64,000 nt of DNA. Origin: Psychrosphaera sp. B3R10 (lineage in GTDB: Bacteria > Pseudomonadota > Gammaproteobacteria > Enterobacterales > Alteromonadaceae). The translations under genes and the position numbers were made by a program. Positions 8,033 through 17,561 of the stretch are shown here, piece by piece; the first letter of the stretch is position 1; every line of letters begins with the position of its first letter. The notes beneath the pieces are model-generated. The model was not told the origin of the DNA, searched no databases, and worked only from the letters and a program-made list of their open reading frames with translations. The stretch is taken from contig NZ_JAHKQH010000030.1 in the NCBI RefSeq assembly GCF_018861025.1, positions 1-64,000 of the forward strand. Direction: 5' to 3'.

Positions 8033-10201
8033 ATGAAAAGTCTTATTTGTTTTTTTATAATGTCCACTGCGTTTTGCTTCTCAGCGCTGGCAAACACACC
8101 AGAACAAAATTGTGTGTCTTGTCACCAATCTGCGGTTTCTGACTGGCAACAATCTGACCACGCGAAAGCGATGGCAGAAGCAACGTCTGCCACTGTGTTA
8201 GGGGATTTTAACAACGCGACATTTGATCACTTCACCCAAAAAGCCCGATTTTTTAAACAAGACAACACCTTTAAAATTGAATTTACCGAACAACAAAATA
8301 CCAAGGTATACACTGTAGCCTATACGTTTGGGCACTTTCCTTTGCAGGAATATTTGATCAAAACCGATGATGGCAAAATGCAAGTCTTTCCTTTTGCCTG
8401 GGACAGTCGTCCTAAATCGGAAAATGGTCAACGTTGGTATCCTGTTTATCCCGATGAAGACATCAAAAGCGCGGACCGTTTACACTGGCAACAACCGATG
8501 CAAAATTGGAATGGCATGTGTGCCGATTGTCATTCAGATGGGTTAAAACGGAATTATTCGATCCCTAAAAAACAATTCGACACCAACTGGGACAACATCA
8601 ATGTTGGTTGTCAGTCTTGTCACAACGACATGACAGATCACACCAAAAACACCGCCTATAAAGCTGGCGATGGCAGTATCGCAGGTCACTTAACCTCAAG
8701 TGATAAACAAAAAGCCATGGGCTGGTTACTTGACCCAAGTAAACCTGTTGCCGAATGGCAAGGCGAGCCGCGCGATAACCAATTTATGGAAACGTGTTTT
8801 TCTTGTCATTCACTGCGCTCTCCTCTGACCGATGGCATTGAGCCTAAAACCCGATTTTTAGATCAGTTTTCACCAAGTTTATTGACCCAGCCTTTGTACC
8901 ACGCCGATGGTCAAATCAATGATGAGGTTTATGTTTACGGTTCATTTTTACAAAGCAAAATGTATGACAAAGGCGTTAACTGCCTTGACTGTCATAATAA
9001 ACACACCATGAAAGTAAAACTTCAAGGCAATGGCTTGTGTCTACAGTGCCACAATGCTCAAGTGTACCAACAACCTGAACATACCATTCATCCACTTGAC
9101 TCCGATGGCGGTCAGTGTGTCAATTGCCACATGCCACAAACCACCTATATGGGCGTTGATGCGCGACGGGACCACAGCTTTAAAATTCCACGTCCTGACC
9201 TTAGTGACCAATTTAATACGCCAAATGCCTGCGTAAATTGTCACACTGACAAAGACAACAAATGGGCGACTGCCGCGCTTAAATCTAACTTTGGCGCACC
9301 TAAAGATTTAGCAGTTAGTGAGCAGTATTTCATTACGTTATTGCACAATCGAACCTTGCCACTGGAGCAACATTTAGCGCTCATTAATGACAGTTCAATG
9401 AGTGATATCAAACGAGCAAGTGCCATTGCCCTGCTGCCCAATTCCACTCAAATCTTAACCGACAGAGTTATCGCCCCTTGGGTTAGTTCAGAATTGCCCT
9501 TACTAAGATTAGCCACCGGACTTGTGGGCCAAATCCTTTCACCTGAAGACCGATTAAAGTCATTTAAAGCGTTATTAACAGATGAGTTTAAAGCGGTACG
9601 TACTGCGGCGGCGAATCATTTTGTTGATGTTCAAATCAAAGATCTTGCGGTTGTCCAACAAGCTCTTAACGAATTGAGTATCGCTAATGAAGTTAGCAGT
9701 TGGCGCGGCGAAGGTAACTTAAACCGAAGCATAATTTACCAACGTCAAGGTCGCACTGAACAAGCTATCGCGGCATTGGAACATGGTTTAATCGTCGACC
9801 CTTATTTTGAACCAAACTACATTAACCTTGCCGATCTTTACCGTAACAATAATCAGGTAAAACGAGAGGGTGAAATTTATCAAAATGGACTTAAGGCGAA
9901 TCCAAAGTCAGCGACATTGCATTACGCCTATGGCATGTACCAAATCCGTAATGGCGCAAAAGCCGAATCGGTGGCTTCGTTTAAAACCGCCGTAAAATAC
10001 GACAATACAAATACCCAATATGTGTATCTGTATTTCCTCGCTTTGGATAACGTTGGTAAAACAAACGTGGCCCTTAACGAACTTAAACGTGTTTTAAAAC
10101 AATACCAATATCAACGCCAGTTAGTTGAGTTGGGGTTAAACTTCTCGCAAAAACTAAATGATCGTGAGAGCTATAACTTTTTTGTTCGCTTTTACCAGTA
10201 G
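8033..10201 (+). CDS. exported octaheme cytochrome c with C-terminal TPR region
   Basis: About 722 aa. A Sec signal peptide (MKSLICFFIMSTAFCFSALA) is followed by eight CXXCH haem sites: CVSCH, CADCH, CQSCH, CFSCH, CLDCH, CLQCH, CVNCH, CVNCH. The haem part spans roughly residues 25-410, then a helical HEAT-like stretch, then TPR-like repeats (GRTEQAIAALEHGLIVDPYFEPNYINLADLYRNN; ATLHYAYGMYQIRNGAKAESVASFKTAV). It resembles multihaem c554-like proteins fused to TPRs, periplasmic electron carriers of unknown partner. The ORF opens at 7946, but only the Met codons at 8024 or 8033 give a signal peptide at the N-terminus; neither has a strong SD. Flanked by terminators, so monocistronic. Confidence 0.75.
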   Translation: MKSLICFFIMSTAFCFSALANTPEQNCVSCHQSAVSDWQQSDHAKAMAEATSATVLGDFNNATFDHFTQKARFFKQDNTFKIEFTEQQNTKVYTVAYTFGHFPLQEYLIKTDDGKMQVFPFAWDSRPKSENGQRWYPVYPDEDIKSADRLHWQQPMQNWNGMCADCHSDGLKRNYSIPKKQFDTNWDNINVGCQSCHNDMTDHTKNTAYKAGDGSIAGHLTSSDKQKAMGWLLDPSKPVAEWQGEPRDNQFMETCFSCHSLRSPLTDGIEPKTRFLDQFSPSLLTQPLYHADGQINDEVYVYGSFLQSKMYDKGVNCLDCHNKHTMKVKLQGNGLCLQCHNAQVYQQPEHTIHPLDSDGGQCVNCHMPQTTYMGVDARRDHSFKIPRPDLSDQFNTPNACVNCHTDKDNKWATAALKSNFGAPKDLAVSEQYFITLLHNRTLPLEQHLALINDSSMSDIKRASAIALLPNSTQILTDRVIAPWVSSELPLLRLATGLVGQILSPEDRLKSFKALLTDEFKAVRTAAANHFVDVQIKDLAVVQQALNELSIANEVSSWRGEGNLNRSIIYQRQGRTEQAIAALEHGLIVDPYFEPNYINLADLYRNNNQVKREGEIYQNGLKANPKSATLHYAYGMYQIRNGAKAESVASFKTAVKYDNTNTQYVYLYFLALDNVGKTNVALNELKRVLKQYQYQRQLVELGLNFSQKLNDRESYNFFVRFYQ

Positions 10202-10236
10202 CATTAGTAGCACTAAGCGGCCCTTGCTAATGTTTG

Positions 10237-10319
10237 ACCTAGTGTAAATTTGGCTATTATCTGTTTTCCTTTTTTTATAAATAAATAATAGAAAATAGAT
10301 AGTAGCCAACAGACTAGGT
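10237..10319. repeat. 83-bp imperfect inverted repeat
   Basis: Outer arms ACCTAGT (10237-10243) and ACTAGGT (10313-10319); inner arms at 10251-10268 and 10291-10308 are 16/18 complementary, with an AT-rich loop of about 22 nt. It may end cytochrome transcription (T8 run at 10268-10276) or be a small mobile-repeat relic. Confidence 0.6.
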
Positions 10320-10357
10320 ATATTCCTTAGTTCTCATCCTAAGGAAGGATTTATTAA

Positions 10358-10777
10358 ATGACGTCACCCGACTTTACCCAATACAGCAAACAACAACTCA
10401 TCGAAGCATTGGCCAATACGGATGTTAAACCATCTCCTCAGGAAATCGCGCTTATCGAACTTGAATTAACCAAGTTTGAAACTCAACAAACAGAACCTGC
10501 CATTAAAGAATTTTTTCATGTCGAAAACGAACCCGTATCCATGAGCTTAGTTAAAGGCATGGACCCATTAGTTTATGGCTTTATTTGTGGCTGTCTCGCT
10601 ATATTAATTTTCCCAATGACAGACATTAAAAATTACCTCGATGGCGTTGCATCAACAGTTAGCGAAACCCTAGGGGTACGATTATTTTTTAGCGTGTTAT
10701 GTGGTTATGTTTGTATTAAAAATATCGGCCGATGGTTTACGAAACGAAAGTCAAAAAACAATAAACCTCAGCAATAG
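10358..10777 (+). CDS. hypothetical protein with two membrane segments
   Basis: 139 aa, not recognised. Residues 1-65 are soluble and acidic (QQLIEALANTDVKPSPQEIALIELELTKFE). Two hydrophobic segments follow, near 72-90 (LVYGFICGCLAILIFPM) and 104-124 (VRLFFSVLCGYVCIKNIG), then a basic tail (KRKSKNNK). A strong SD (AAGGAAGG, 9 bp before ATG) supports expression. It stands alone between a cytochrome and a YghX-like gene and could be a small inner-membrane protein; no function is proposed. Confidence 0.6.
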   Translation: MTSPDFTQYSKQQLIEALANTDVKPSPQEIALIELELTKFETQQTEPAIKEFFHVENEPVSMSLVKGMDPLVYGFICGCLAILIFPMTDIKNYLDGVASTVSETLGVRLFFSVLCGYVCIKNIGRWFTKRKSKNNKPQQ

Positions 10778-10902
10778 AATATTTTGCTGAAATAAAATAA
10801 GCCTTCTTTGTTGTTCTGCTCTATTATTTATTTCTGTGACCTACGACGTAAAGTCATGACTTAAAAGTTCTATGGCCTAACAATCTACAATAGGGGAAAA
10901 GA

Positions 10903-11802
10903 ATGACTCAACCAGTAAATGAAACCGCTCCGATTATTCCGCAAGAAGCTTTTGATTGGTACGATGAATACGCGCACGGCATGATTGACCGCCGAACGTT
11001 TTTAAAACGTTTAGGCACGCTTGCCACCATAGGGTTAAGTATGTCGGTTCTCTCAGCTGCGTTATTACCTAACTATGCCCTTGCCGAGCAAGTCTCATTT
11101 AATGATGATGCCATCAAAGCGAGTTATCTGACCTTCCGTTCGCCAAAAGGTCATGGCGAAGGTCGAGGATACTTTGTTACCCCAAAAAACCTTGATAAAC
11201 CATTACCCGTTGTTCTAGTTATTCATGAAAATAGAGGACTTAATCCTTATGTTAAAGACGTTGCTCGCCGTTTAGCCAAAGCCGGTTTTGTCGCGTTTGC
11301 GCCCGATGCACTGCATATTTTAGGCGGATATCCTGGCAATGACGATGAAGGGAAAGCAATGCAACGCTCCCTAGATAGAGCGAAAATTCAACAAGATTTT
11401 GTCGCCGCTGCTGAATTTTTAAAAGCCCATGCCCTCAGTAACGGCAAGCTCGGTGCTGTTGGTTTTTGCTTTGGTGGCTATATCGTCAACATGTTAGCTG
11501 CAACTATTCCTAATAGTCTAAATGCTGGCGTACCATTTTATGGAACGCCTGCCGCCTCCGAAATTCGTGACAACATTAAATCGCCATTGATGATCCAATT
11601 GGCTGAACTTGATAAACGAGTTAATGCCACGTGGCCTGAGTACGAGGTGTCTCTTAAAAAGAACAAGGTGGATTACCAGATGTTTATGTATGAAAACGCA
11701 AACCATGGCTTCCATAATGATTCCACAGGTCGGTATGACCCTAAAAATGCCAACCTAGCGTGGGAAAGAACCGTAAACTTCTTTCAACAGCATTTAAGTT
11801 AA
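10903..11802 (+). CDS. yghX: Tat-exported dienelactone hydrolase family protein, YghX-like
   Basis: 299-aa alpha/beta hydrolase. A twin-arginine signal lies at residues 30-62 (DRRTFLKRLG, hydrophobic stretch, then NYALA), preceded by a conserved EAFDWYDEYAHG segment as in E. coli YghX. Catalytic triad of the dienelactone hydrolase type: Cys189 in GFCFGG, Asp237 in AELDKRV, His268 in NHGFHND. HENRGLNPYVKDVARRLAKAGFVAFAPD and the NHGFHNDSTGRYD tail are close to YghX. The cysteine nucleophile separates it from serine lipases. Natural substrate unknown. The SD AGGGGAAAAG precedes the ATG, and a 12-bp palindrome (10851-10862) lies in its leader. Monocistronic; no link to the sugar loci is evident. 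Confidence 0.8.
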   Translation: MTQPVNETAPIIPQEAFDWYDEYAHGMIDRRTFLKRLGTLATIGLSMSVLSAALLPNYALAEQVSFNDDAIKASYLTFRSPKGHGEGRGYFVTPKNLDKPLPVVLVIHENRGLNPYVKDVARRLAKAGFVAFAPDALHILGGYPGNDDEGKAMQRSLDRAKIQQDFVAAAEFLKAHALSNGKLGAVGFCFGGYIVNMLAATIPNSLNAGVPFYGTPAASEIRDNIKSPLMIQLAELDKRVNATWPEYEVSLKKNKVDYQMFMYENANHGFHNDSTGRYDPKNANLAWERTVNFFQQHLS

Positions 11803-11857
11803 CGACTAAGTCATACTAGCCTACAAGGGTTCCGCAGAATTAAAGCAATAGCGACAA

Positions 11858-11899
11858 AAAAAGCGGGTGATGAAATTGTACTTTCATCACCCGCTTTTT
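11858..11899. terminator. bidirectional terminator between yghX and argS
   Basis: Perfect 18-bp stem (arms 11858-11875 and 11882-11899, core AGCGGGTGATGAAA) with a 6-nt loop, flanked by A5 and T5 runs. It lies between the converging yghX and argS genes. Confidence 0.93.
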
Positions 11900-11941
11900 A
11901 ATCTTCTTAATCATGCCCTAACAAGGGCAATAATCAGAGGG

Positions 11942-13678
11942 TTACATTTTTTCCATTGTTTCGATGCCGAGTAGCTCTAAACCTTGTTTCAGGGTACGGG
12001 CAACTAACAAACTTAATGCCATACGGCTTAACTTGGTTTCTTCTGCTACGCCGTCTTTTAACATTGGGCAAGCTTCGTAGAAAGTCATAAATAAGCTCGA
12101 CAATTCATACAAGTAAGTACACAACAAATGTGGCGTTGAATTAGCGCTCACACCAGCAATCGCTTCAACAAATTGCAATAACTTAACGGCCAGTGCTTTT
12201 TCTTGGGCTTCAGTAATAATGACTTCGGCATTAAACGTAGCAACATCAATTTCTGCTTTACGGAACACACTCATGGCTCTGGTATAAGCATATTGCAAAT
12301 AAGGAGCCGTATCGCCTTCAAAGCTCAACATCGTTTCCCAGTTGAAAATGTAGTCGGTCGTTCTGTTTTTACTTAAGTCAGCGTACTTAATTGCGCCAAT
12401 ACCAACTTTACGAGCAATTTCTTTTTGCTCATCTGCACTTAAATTGCTTTCGCGTTCTGACAGTAGTTTTTCTGCACGCTCAACCGCTTCATCTAACAAG
12501 TCCGCTAGTTTAACTGTGCCGCCAGTACGGGTTTTAAATGGCTTGCCATCTTTACCTAACATCATACCAAATGGGCCGTGTTCGTAGCTCGTTTCAGCTT
12601 TTAGCAATCCACCTTTACGGCCAACCATTTCAGCTTGCTTAAAGTGCAATGCTTGACGAGCGTCAGTGAAGATAATGATACGGTCTGCGTTTAGGTCAAA
12701 TGAACGGTATTTCATTGCCGCTAAATCGGTTGTTGAATATAAAAAACCACCGCCTGATTTTTCAATAATAAAGACGGCAGGTTCGCCCTCTTTATTTTTC
12801 ATTTCATCAAGAAATACAACCTGAGCGCCTTGGTCTTCAACGGCAATGCCTTTCTCTTTCAAGTCTGCAACTATGCCAGCTAACATTGGGTTATATGCAC
12901 TTTCACCCATGATATCTTCGTGTTTTAGATTAACATTCAATTTGGCGTAAACTTCTTCGCTGTGTTGAATCGATACATCGATAAATTGTTGCCACAACGT
13001 AAGGCATTCTTGGTCACCGCCTTGCAATTTAACCACGTACTCGCGAGCTCGATTGGCAAAACCTTCTTCTTCATCAAACCTAATTTTAGCTTCGCGATAA
13101 AAGTCTTCCAAATCTGACAACGCAGTTGTTGCAACGTTTTCAGACAATAACTTGTCTTGCAAATGCGCAATCAACATACCAAATTGTGTGCCCCAATCAC
13201 CCATGTGATTTTGACGAATAACCTTGTGACCTAAAAACTCAATTACTCGAGCCACTGAGTCACCAATGATAGTTGAACGCAAATGGCCAACGTGCATTTC
13301 TTTCGCTAAATTTGGTGACGACAAGTCAACTACTACTGTTTGTTCAGGCTCTTTTTCTACCGCTAATCTTGGATCGGTTAACGCAGCAGTAATTTGCTCA
13401 CCTAGCCATTGAGGCTTTAGCTTTACATTAATAAAACCAGGACCGGCAATCTCTAAGCTTTCAGCTAAATCGTCTAATTCAACAGCGTCCAAAATTTTTG
13501 CGGCAATTTCTCGAGGGTTTGATTTTAGCTTTTTCGCTAACCCCATAGCACCATTAAACTGGTATTCTCCAAATTCAGGGCGATTGCTTCGAGCCATTGG
13601 CGCAGCAGCACCTGCGGCTCCTTCAATTTTTGTTAACGCTTGTTTAAATCTATCTTGTACTAACTGAAAAATGTTCAT
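11942..13678 (-). CDS. argS: arginyl-tRNA synthetase
   Basis: Class I aminoacyl-tRNA synthetase charging tRNA-Arg in the cytoplasm; 578 aa against 577 in E. coli. The N-terminal Arg-tRNA recognition domain begins MNIFQLVQDRFKQAL. The HIGH-type motif is HVGHLRSTIIGDS after DLSSPNLAKEM. The KMSKS-loop region is degenerate, as in many ArgS (GKDGKPFKTRTG). The C-terminal DALR anticodon-binding domain includes YLQYAYTRAMSVFRKAE. A longer ORF opens at 13726, but the start at 13678 matches family length and N-terminus. Housekeeping gene, co-directional with prfC. Confidence 0.97.
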   Translation of the reverse strand: MNIFQLVQDRFKQALTKIEGAAGAAAPMARSNRPEFGEYQFNGAMGLAKKLKSNPREIAAKILDAVELDDLAESLEIAGPGFINVKLKPQWLGEQITAALTDPRLAVEKEPEQTVVVDLSSPNLAKEMHVGHLRSTIIGDSVARVIEFLGHKVIRQNHMGDWGTQFGMLIAHLQDKLLSENVATTALSDLEDFYREAKIRFDEEEGFANRAREYVVKLQGGDQECLTLWQQFIDVSIQHSEEVYAKLNVNLKHEDIMGESAYNPMLAGIVADLKEKGIAVEDQGAQVVFLDEMKNKEGEPAVFIIEKSGGGFLYSTTDLAAMKYRSFDLNADRIIIFTDARQALHFKQAEMVGRKGGLLKAETSYEHGPFGMMLGKDGKPFKTRTGGTVKLADLLDEAVERAEKLLSERESNLSADEQKEIARKVGIGAIKYADLSKNRTTDYIFNWETMLSFEGDTAPYLQYAYTRAMSVFRKAEIDVATFNAEVIITEAQEKALAVKLLQFVEAIAGVSANSTPHLLCTYLYELSSLFMTFYEACPMLKDGVAEETKLSRMALSLLVARTLKQGLELLGIETMEKM

Positions 13679-13755
13679 ATTCAAAATGCCTTTGCTCGTC
13701 GCGAGAAAAAGTAAAAACAGATGCAACGCCTAAGGCTGCATCTCATTTGTTTGGT

Positions 13756-15345
13756 TTAGTGCTCTCTTGTTTCCAAGAATGAGACTTCTGGATAACGTTC
13801 CATCGACAGGTTTAAATTTACGCGAGTCGGCGCGATATAGGTCAAGTTATCACCACCATCGAGTGCTAAGTTTGTCGCGCATTTGCGTTTAAAGTCTTCA
13901 AACTTTTTCACGTCTTCGCATTCAACCCAGCGTGCTGTAGCAACATTGACAGGTTCGTAAATCGCCTCAACGTTATATTCAGATTTAAGACGCTGAACAA
14001 CAACGTCAAACTGCAAGACACCAACCGCACCAACGATCAAATCGTTGTTTTGCATTGGTCTAAATACTTGCACAGCACCTTCTTCCGATAACTGGATTAA
14101 GCCTTTTAATAACTGCTTCTGTTTCAGTGGATCTTTTAAACGAATACGGCGGAATAATTCCGGCGCAAAGTTTGGAATGCCCGCAAACTTAAATGCCTCA
14201 CCTTGCGTGAATGTATCGCCAATCTGAATCGTACCGTGGTTATGTAACCCAATAATATCCCCAGGAAATGCCTCTTCAACGGCTGAACGGTCTCCGGCTA
14301 CAAAGGTCAAGGCATCTGAAATCCGTACGTCTTTACCTAAACGTACATGCTTCATCTTCATGCCCTTTTCATATTTACCTGAGACAATCCGCATAAATGC
14401 CACGCGGTCTCGGTGTTTAGGGTCCATGTTGGCTTGGATTTTAAATACAAAACCGCTGAAATCAGCTTCACTTGCAACAACTTGGCGTTCATTAGTATCC
14501 CGAGGCATAGGCGTTGGCGCCCACTCAGTTAGGCCGTCTAGCATATGGTCAACGCCAAAGTTACCTAAGGCTGTACCAAAAAATACTGGGGTTAATTCGC
14601 CCGCCAAAAACAGTTCTAAATCAAATTCGTTTGACGCACCGATAACAAGCTCAAGCTCTTCTCGCAGTTGCTCTGCTAAGTCTTCACCAACGGCTTCGTC
14701 CAATTCTGGTGTGTTAACACCTTTAATTGTGCGAACGTCCTGAATCGTATGCCCTTTACCTGTGTTATATAAAATAACTTCGTCGCGATGAATATGGTAA
14801 ACGCCTTTAAACAATTTACCGCAACCGATTGGCCAAGTAATCGGGGCGCAGGCAATTTTTAATTCATCTTCAACTTCGTCCATAACTTCCATCGGATCAC
14901 GGATGTCACGGTCAAGTTTATTCATAAAGGTAATGATTGGCGTGTCGCGTAAACGGGTGACTTCCATTAATTTTCGCGTTCGGTCTTCAACACCTTTAGC
15001 GGCGTCGATCACCATCAAGCAAGAATCCACCGCCGTCAACGTACGGTAAGTATCTTCAGAGAAGTCTTCGTGTCCTGGAGTATCTAGCAGATTGACTAAA
15101 TTATCGTTATAAGGAAACTGCATAACAGACGTTGTTATAGAGATACCACGATCTTTTTCCATCTCCATCCAGTCAGATTTGGCGTGCTGTTTTGAGCCAC
15201 GACCTTTTACTGTACCGGCAGTTTGCAGGTGTTGTCCGTACAACAATACTTTTTCAGTAATGGTTGTTTTACCGGCATCTGGGTGAGAAATGATGGCGAA
15301 AGTGCGTCGGCACTCGATTTCTTTGGCAAGTTGAGAGTCTGTCAT
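13756..15345 (-). CDS. prfC: peptide chain release factor 3
   Basis: Translational GTPase RF3 that removes RF1/RF2 from the ribosome after termination; 529 aa, the usual length. GTPase motifs: G1 [14 protein letters not shown]2 within [13 protein letters not shown]3 [15 protein letters not shown]4 NKLDRD. Further family segments are [22 protein letters not shown], and the C-terminal [14 protein letters not shown] and [16 protein letters not shown]. It is 77 bp upstream of argS on the same strand. Confidence 0.98.
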   Translation of the reverse strand: MTDSQLAKEIECRRTFAIISHPDAGKTTITEKVLLYGQHLQTAGTVKGRGSKQHAKSDWMEMEKDRGISITTSVMQFPYNDNLVNLLDTPGHEDFSEDTYRTLTAVDSCLMVIDAAKGVEDRTRKLMEVTRLRDTPIITFMNKLDRDIRDPMEVMDEVEDELKIACAPITWPIGCGKLFKGVYHIHRDEVILYNTGKGHTIQDVRTIKGVNTPELDEAVGEDLAEQLREELELVIGASNEFDLELFLAGELTPVFFGTALGNFGVDHMLDGLTEWAPTPMPRDTNERQVVASEADFSGFVFKIQANMDPKHRDRVAFMRIVSGKYEKGMKMKHVRLGKDVRISDALTFVAGDRSAVEEAFPGDIIGLHNHGTIQIGDTFTQGEAFKFAGIPNFAPELFRRIRLKDPLKQKQLLKGLIQLSEEGAVQVFRPMQNNDLIVGAVGVLQFDVVVQRLKSEYNVEAIYEPVNVATARWVECEDVKKFEDFKRKCATNLALDGGDNLTYIAPTRVNLNLSMERYPEVSFLETREH

Positions 15346-15795
15346 AATTTTCTTAGATAATGGTGCTGGAAACGCACCAAAAATTCAGTCTTTTTGGCCT
15401 ATTAATTTCAATGGCCAGAATTATACCTGAATCAATACCGATGTAGTACCCATCAATCATTCTAAAATTACGGGCAAGGTTTTCTGTAATTATACTTATT
15501 ACTGTATCAATGTAACTTGGTGTGAGGGGAGTATTCACTGACAGCATGAAAGTCAAAATAAGTTCGACTATAAAACTGACTTAAACAAGACGACAAACAT
15601 TGTGGTTGATGAAAACGGATATTCTGAGCGCAGCGGTTATGTTAGTTTTTGCAAGAGCAATTGGTTGTTGCTACTGCAGATTTGATTTCTCTGCTCCTGA
15701 ACGGAAAAAGTCCTATAGAGTCCACTTTGTAATTGAAAAATCGAATATTGAGCTGATTTCGCCATGTTGGGCTTTACTTATAAAATGAGCACAGC
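15346..15795. other. intergenic region without a supported gene
   Basis: About 450 bp between prfC and the sulfatase terminator. Two short ORFs (15353-15556 minus, 15600-15788 plus) lack recognisable domains and good SD sites. It should contain the prfC promoter. Nothing else can be supported. Confidence 0.5.
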
Positions 15796-15820
15796 TTAAA
15801 AAGGCCCTGCGAACAGGGCC
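15796..15820 (-). terminator. terminator of sulfatase 15842-17389
   Basis: On the minus strand GGCCCTG-TTCG-CAGGGCC is followed by T5. It begins 22 bp beyond the sulfatase stop. Confidence 0.9.
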
Positions 15821-15841
15821 AAAGCCTAACAACAAAGTTAA

Positions 15842-17389
15842 TTACTTCTTCAAACGAATTGCATCGATACGAGACTGAAGCTTTTTAACTACTTCAGGAT
15901 GTTCCGAAGCAACGTTATGTTGTTCGTATTGATCTTTACTTAGGTCAAACAATTGAGGTGTTGATTGTAAGCCATTTTCGATTGCTGTTTTATTTGCTAA
16001 CCATGCAGGTGTTTGGCCACTAAATGGTTCAACATATTTCCAGTCGCCATTACGAAGTGACAATGTGAAAGACTCTTCCAACATTTCTTCACGACCGTCT
16101 GCCGACGCATCTAAAAACGCAGGTAGTATATTCTGACTGTCTATTGCTTCGCCAGCAGTCAACGTGCCACCGACCAGTGCTGCCAACGATTTGTATATAT
16201 CGATGTGACTAACCAACGCGTCACTGTCTCCAGATTTAACCAAACCATTTGGATACGTCACAATCATTGGAACACGTGTTCCCGCTTCATATGCACTGTA
16301 CTTGCCACCTCGATATCCGCCTGCAGGGTCATGTTCACCACGTAAATCATCGGCTTGGTCGGCATAACCATCGTCCATCACGGGGCCATTGTCACTTGAA
16401 AATATAATAATCGTATTGTCATAGACACCTTGTTTTTTCAATTCATTAACTATGCGACCTGTCATCCAATCCATCTGTAAAATCGCGTCACCTCGGGGTC
16501 CCATACCTGACTTACCTGCAAACATTTCATTAGGCACACGCGGTACATGAATGTCATGAAACGGGAAAAACAGCATAAATGGTTCATCTTTCGACGAACG
16601 AATAAAGTTGATTGCTTTGTCAGTAAATACAAATGGGAAGTCTTCGTCTTTCCACTCAGCTGATTTACCTCCAGCCATCCAACCAATTCGGCTAATCCCA
16701 TTAACTATTGTTGCGCTATGCTGTAAATCGGCTTGTTGCTTTAATAATTCAGGACGTTCAGTCCCTACAGGTCGGCTACCTATGCGCTTTTCATAAGACA
16801 CTGTTATTGGATCAGATGGGTCTAAATTAAGGACAGTGTGATTTTCCAGATAAACGGTCGGCACTCGGTCACCAGTCGCAGGCATTAAAAAGCTATAATC
16901 AAACCCAAGTTCAATAGGGCCAGGTTTAACGTCTTTATTCCAGTCAACAAATCCATCGCCCAACCCTAAATGCCACTTACCCACCACTGCTGTTTTATAA
17001 CCAGCAGCTTGCATCATCTTTGGTAATGTAGGCTTAGTATGATCAATTATTAAAGGCGCATCACCGGGTAAAATAGCGGCGTTATTTCGAAACGCATATT
17101 GCCCTGTTAACATAGAATAACGTGACGGCGTACATGTGGCAGCTGAGCTGTGTGCGTCGGTAAATCGTATTCCTTCTTTTGCCAATGCATCGACATTTGG
17201 GGTTTGAGCTACGGTCATACCATAACTACTAACATCACCATAACCTAAGTCATCTACATAAAATATCACGACGTTTGGTTTGCTACTTACGTCGGATACA
17301 ACTTTAGTTTTCTCACCACATCCCATTAAAAATGCAGAACTAACCAACACACTAGTCATAAGTGACATATTAACAATTTTATTTTTCAT
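15842..17389 (-). CDS. S1-family sulfatase, lipoprotein (sulfatase A)
   Basis: 515-aa arylsulfatase-type enzyme. A lipoprotein signal with lipobox LMGC (Cys24) anchors it. Metal-binding DD in FYVDDLGYGD; the formylglycine signature is Cys86-Thr-Pro-Ser-Arg in AATCTPSRYSMLTG; other active-site segments are VVGKWHLGLGDG, FPFHDIHVPR and FSSDNGPVMDDG. It closely resembles sulfatase C at 24906 (shared SSAATCTPSRYS, LPATGDRVPxVYLENH, NGISRIGWM, GGKSAEW), so the two are paralogs. I do not assign a SulfAtlas subfamily. A LacI-type operator lies 57 bp upstream and a terminator follows, so it is a single-gene unit of the galactan regulon. Formylglycine maturation would need an enzyme encoded elsewhere. 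Confidence 0.9.
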   Translation of the reverse strand: MKNKIVNMSLMTSVLVSSAFLMGCGEKTKVVSDVSSKPNVVIFYVDDLGYGDVSSYGMTVAQTPNVDALAKEGIRFTDAHSSAATCTPSRYSMLTGQYAFRNNAAILPGDAPLIIDHTKPTLPKMMQAAGYKTAVVGKWHLGLGDGFVDWNKDVKPGPIELGFDYSFLMPATGDRVPTVYLENHTVLNLDPSDPITVSYEKRIGSRPVGTERPELLKQQADLQHSATIVNGISRIGWMAGGKSAEWKDEDFPFVFTDKAINFIRSSKDEPFMLFFPFHDIHVPRVPNEMFAGKSGMGPRGDAILQMDWMTGRIVNELKKQGVYDNTIIIFSSDNGPVMDDGYADQADDLRGEHDPAGGYRGGKYSAYEAGTRVPMIVTYPNGLVKSGDSDALVSHIDIYKSLAALVGGTLTAGEAIDSQNILPAFLDASADGREEMLEESFTLSLRNGDWKYVEPFSGQTPAWLANKTAIENGLQSTPQLFDLSKDQYEQHNVASEHPEVVKKLQSRIDAIRLKK

Positions 17390-17445
17390 AATGCTTCTCA
17401 TATTTTTTACTTTGACTTTAATTATTTACAAATAACAAAACCCAA

Positions 17446-17461
17446 GGGAGAACGTTATCCC
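17446..17461. promoter_or_regulatory. LacI-type operator (sulfatase A)
   Basis: GGGAGAACGTTATCCC, one mismatch from the perfect palindrome found between the GH2 genes. It lies 57 bp upstream of sulfatase A. Confidence 0.8.
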
Positions 17462-17515
17462 AATTTATAAATAACACTGCATTAAGTCAATTGATTTGTG
17501 ATCTTTATTTACAAG

Positions 17516-17548
17516 AAAAGCCGCCTTTGTTGAACAAAGACGGCTTTT
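17516..17548 (-). terminator. terminator of the TonB receptor-lipoprotein unit
   Basis: A 15-bp stem (AAAAGCCG... / ...CGGCTTTT, one wobble pair) with a 3-nt loop. It lies 13 bp beyond the lipoprotein stop. Confidence 0.85.
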
Positions 17549-17561
17549 AATCGTGATGCCT

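Noticed and set aside
15353-15556. 67-aa minus-strand ORF upstream of prfC
   Set aside because: No domain, no clear SD, and it spans the expected prfC promoter.
15600-15788. 62-aa plus-strand ORF in the prfC-sulfatase gap
   Set aside because: No recognisable domain or signal and no SD; not supported as a gene.
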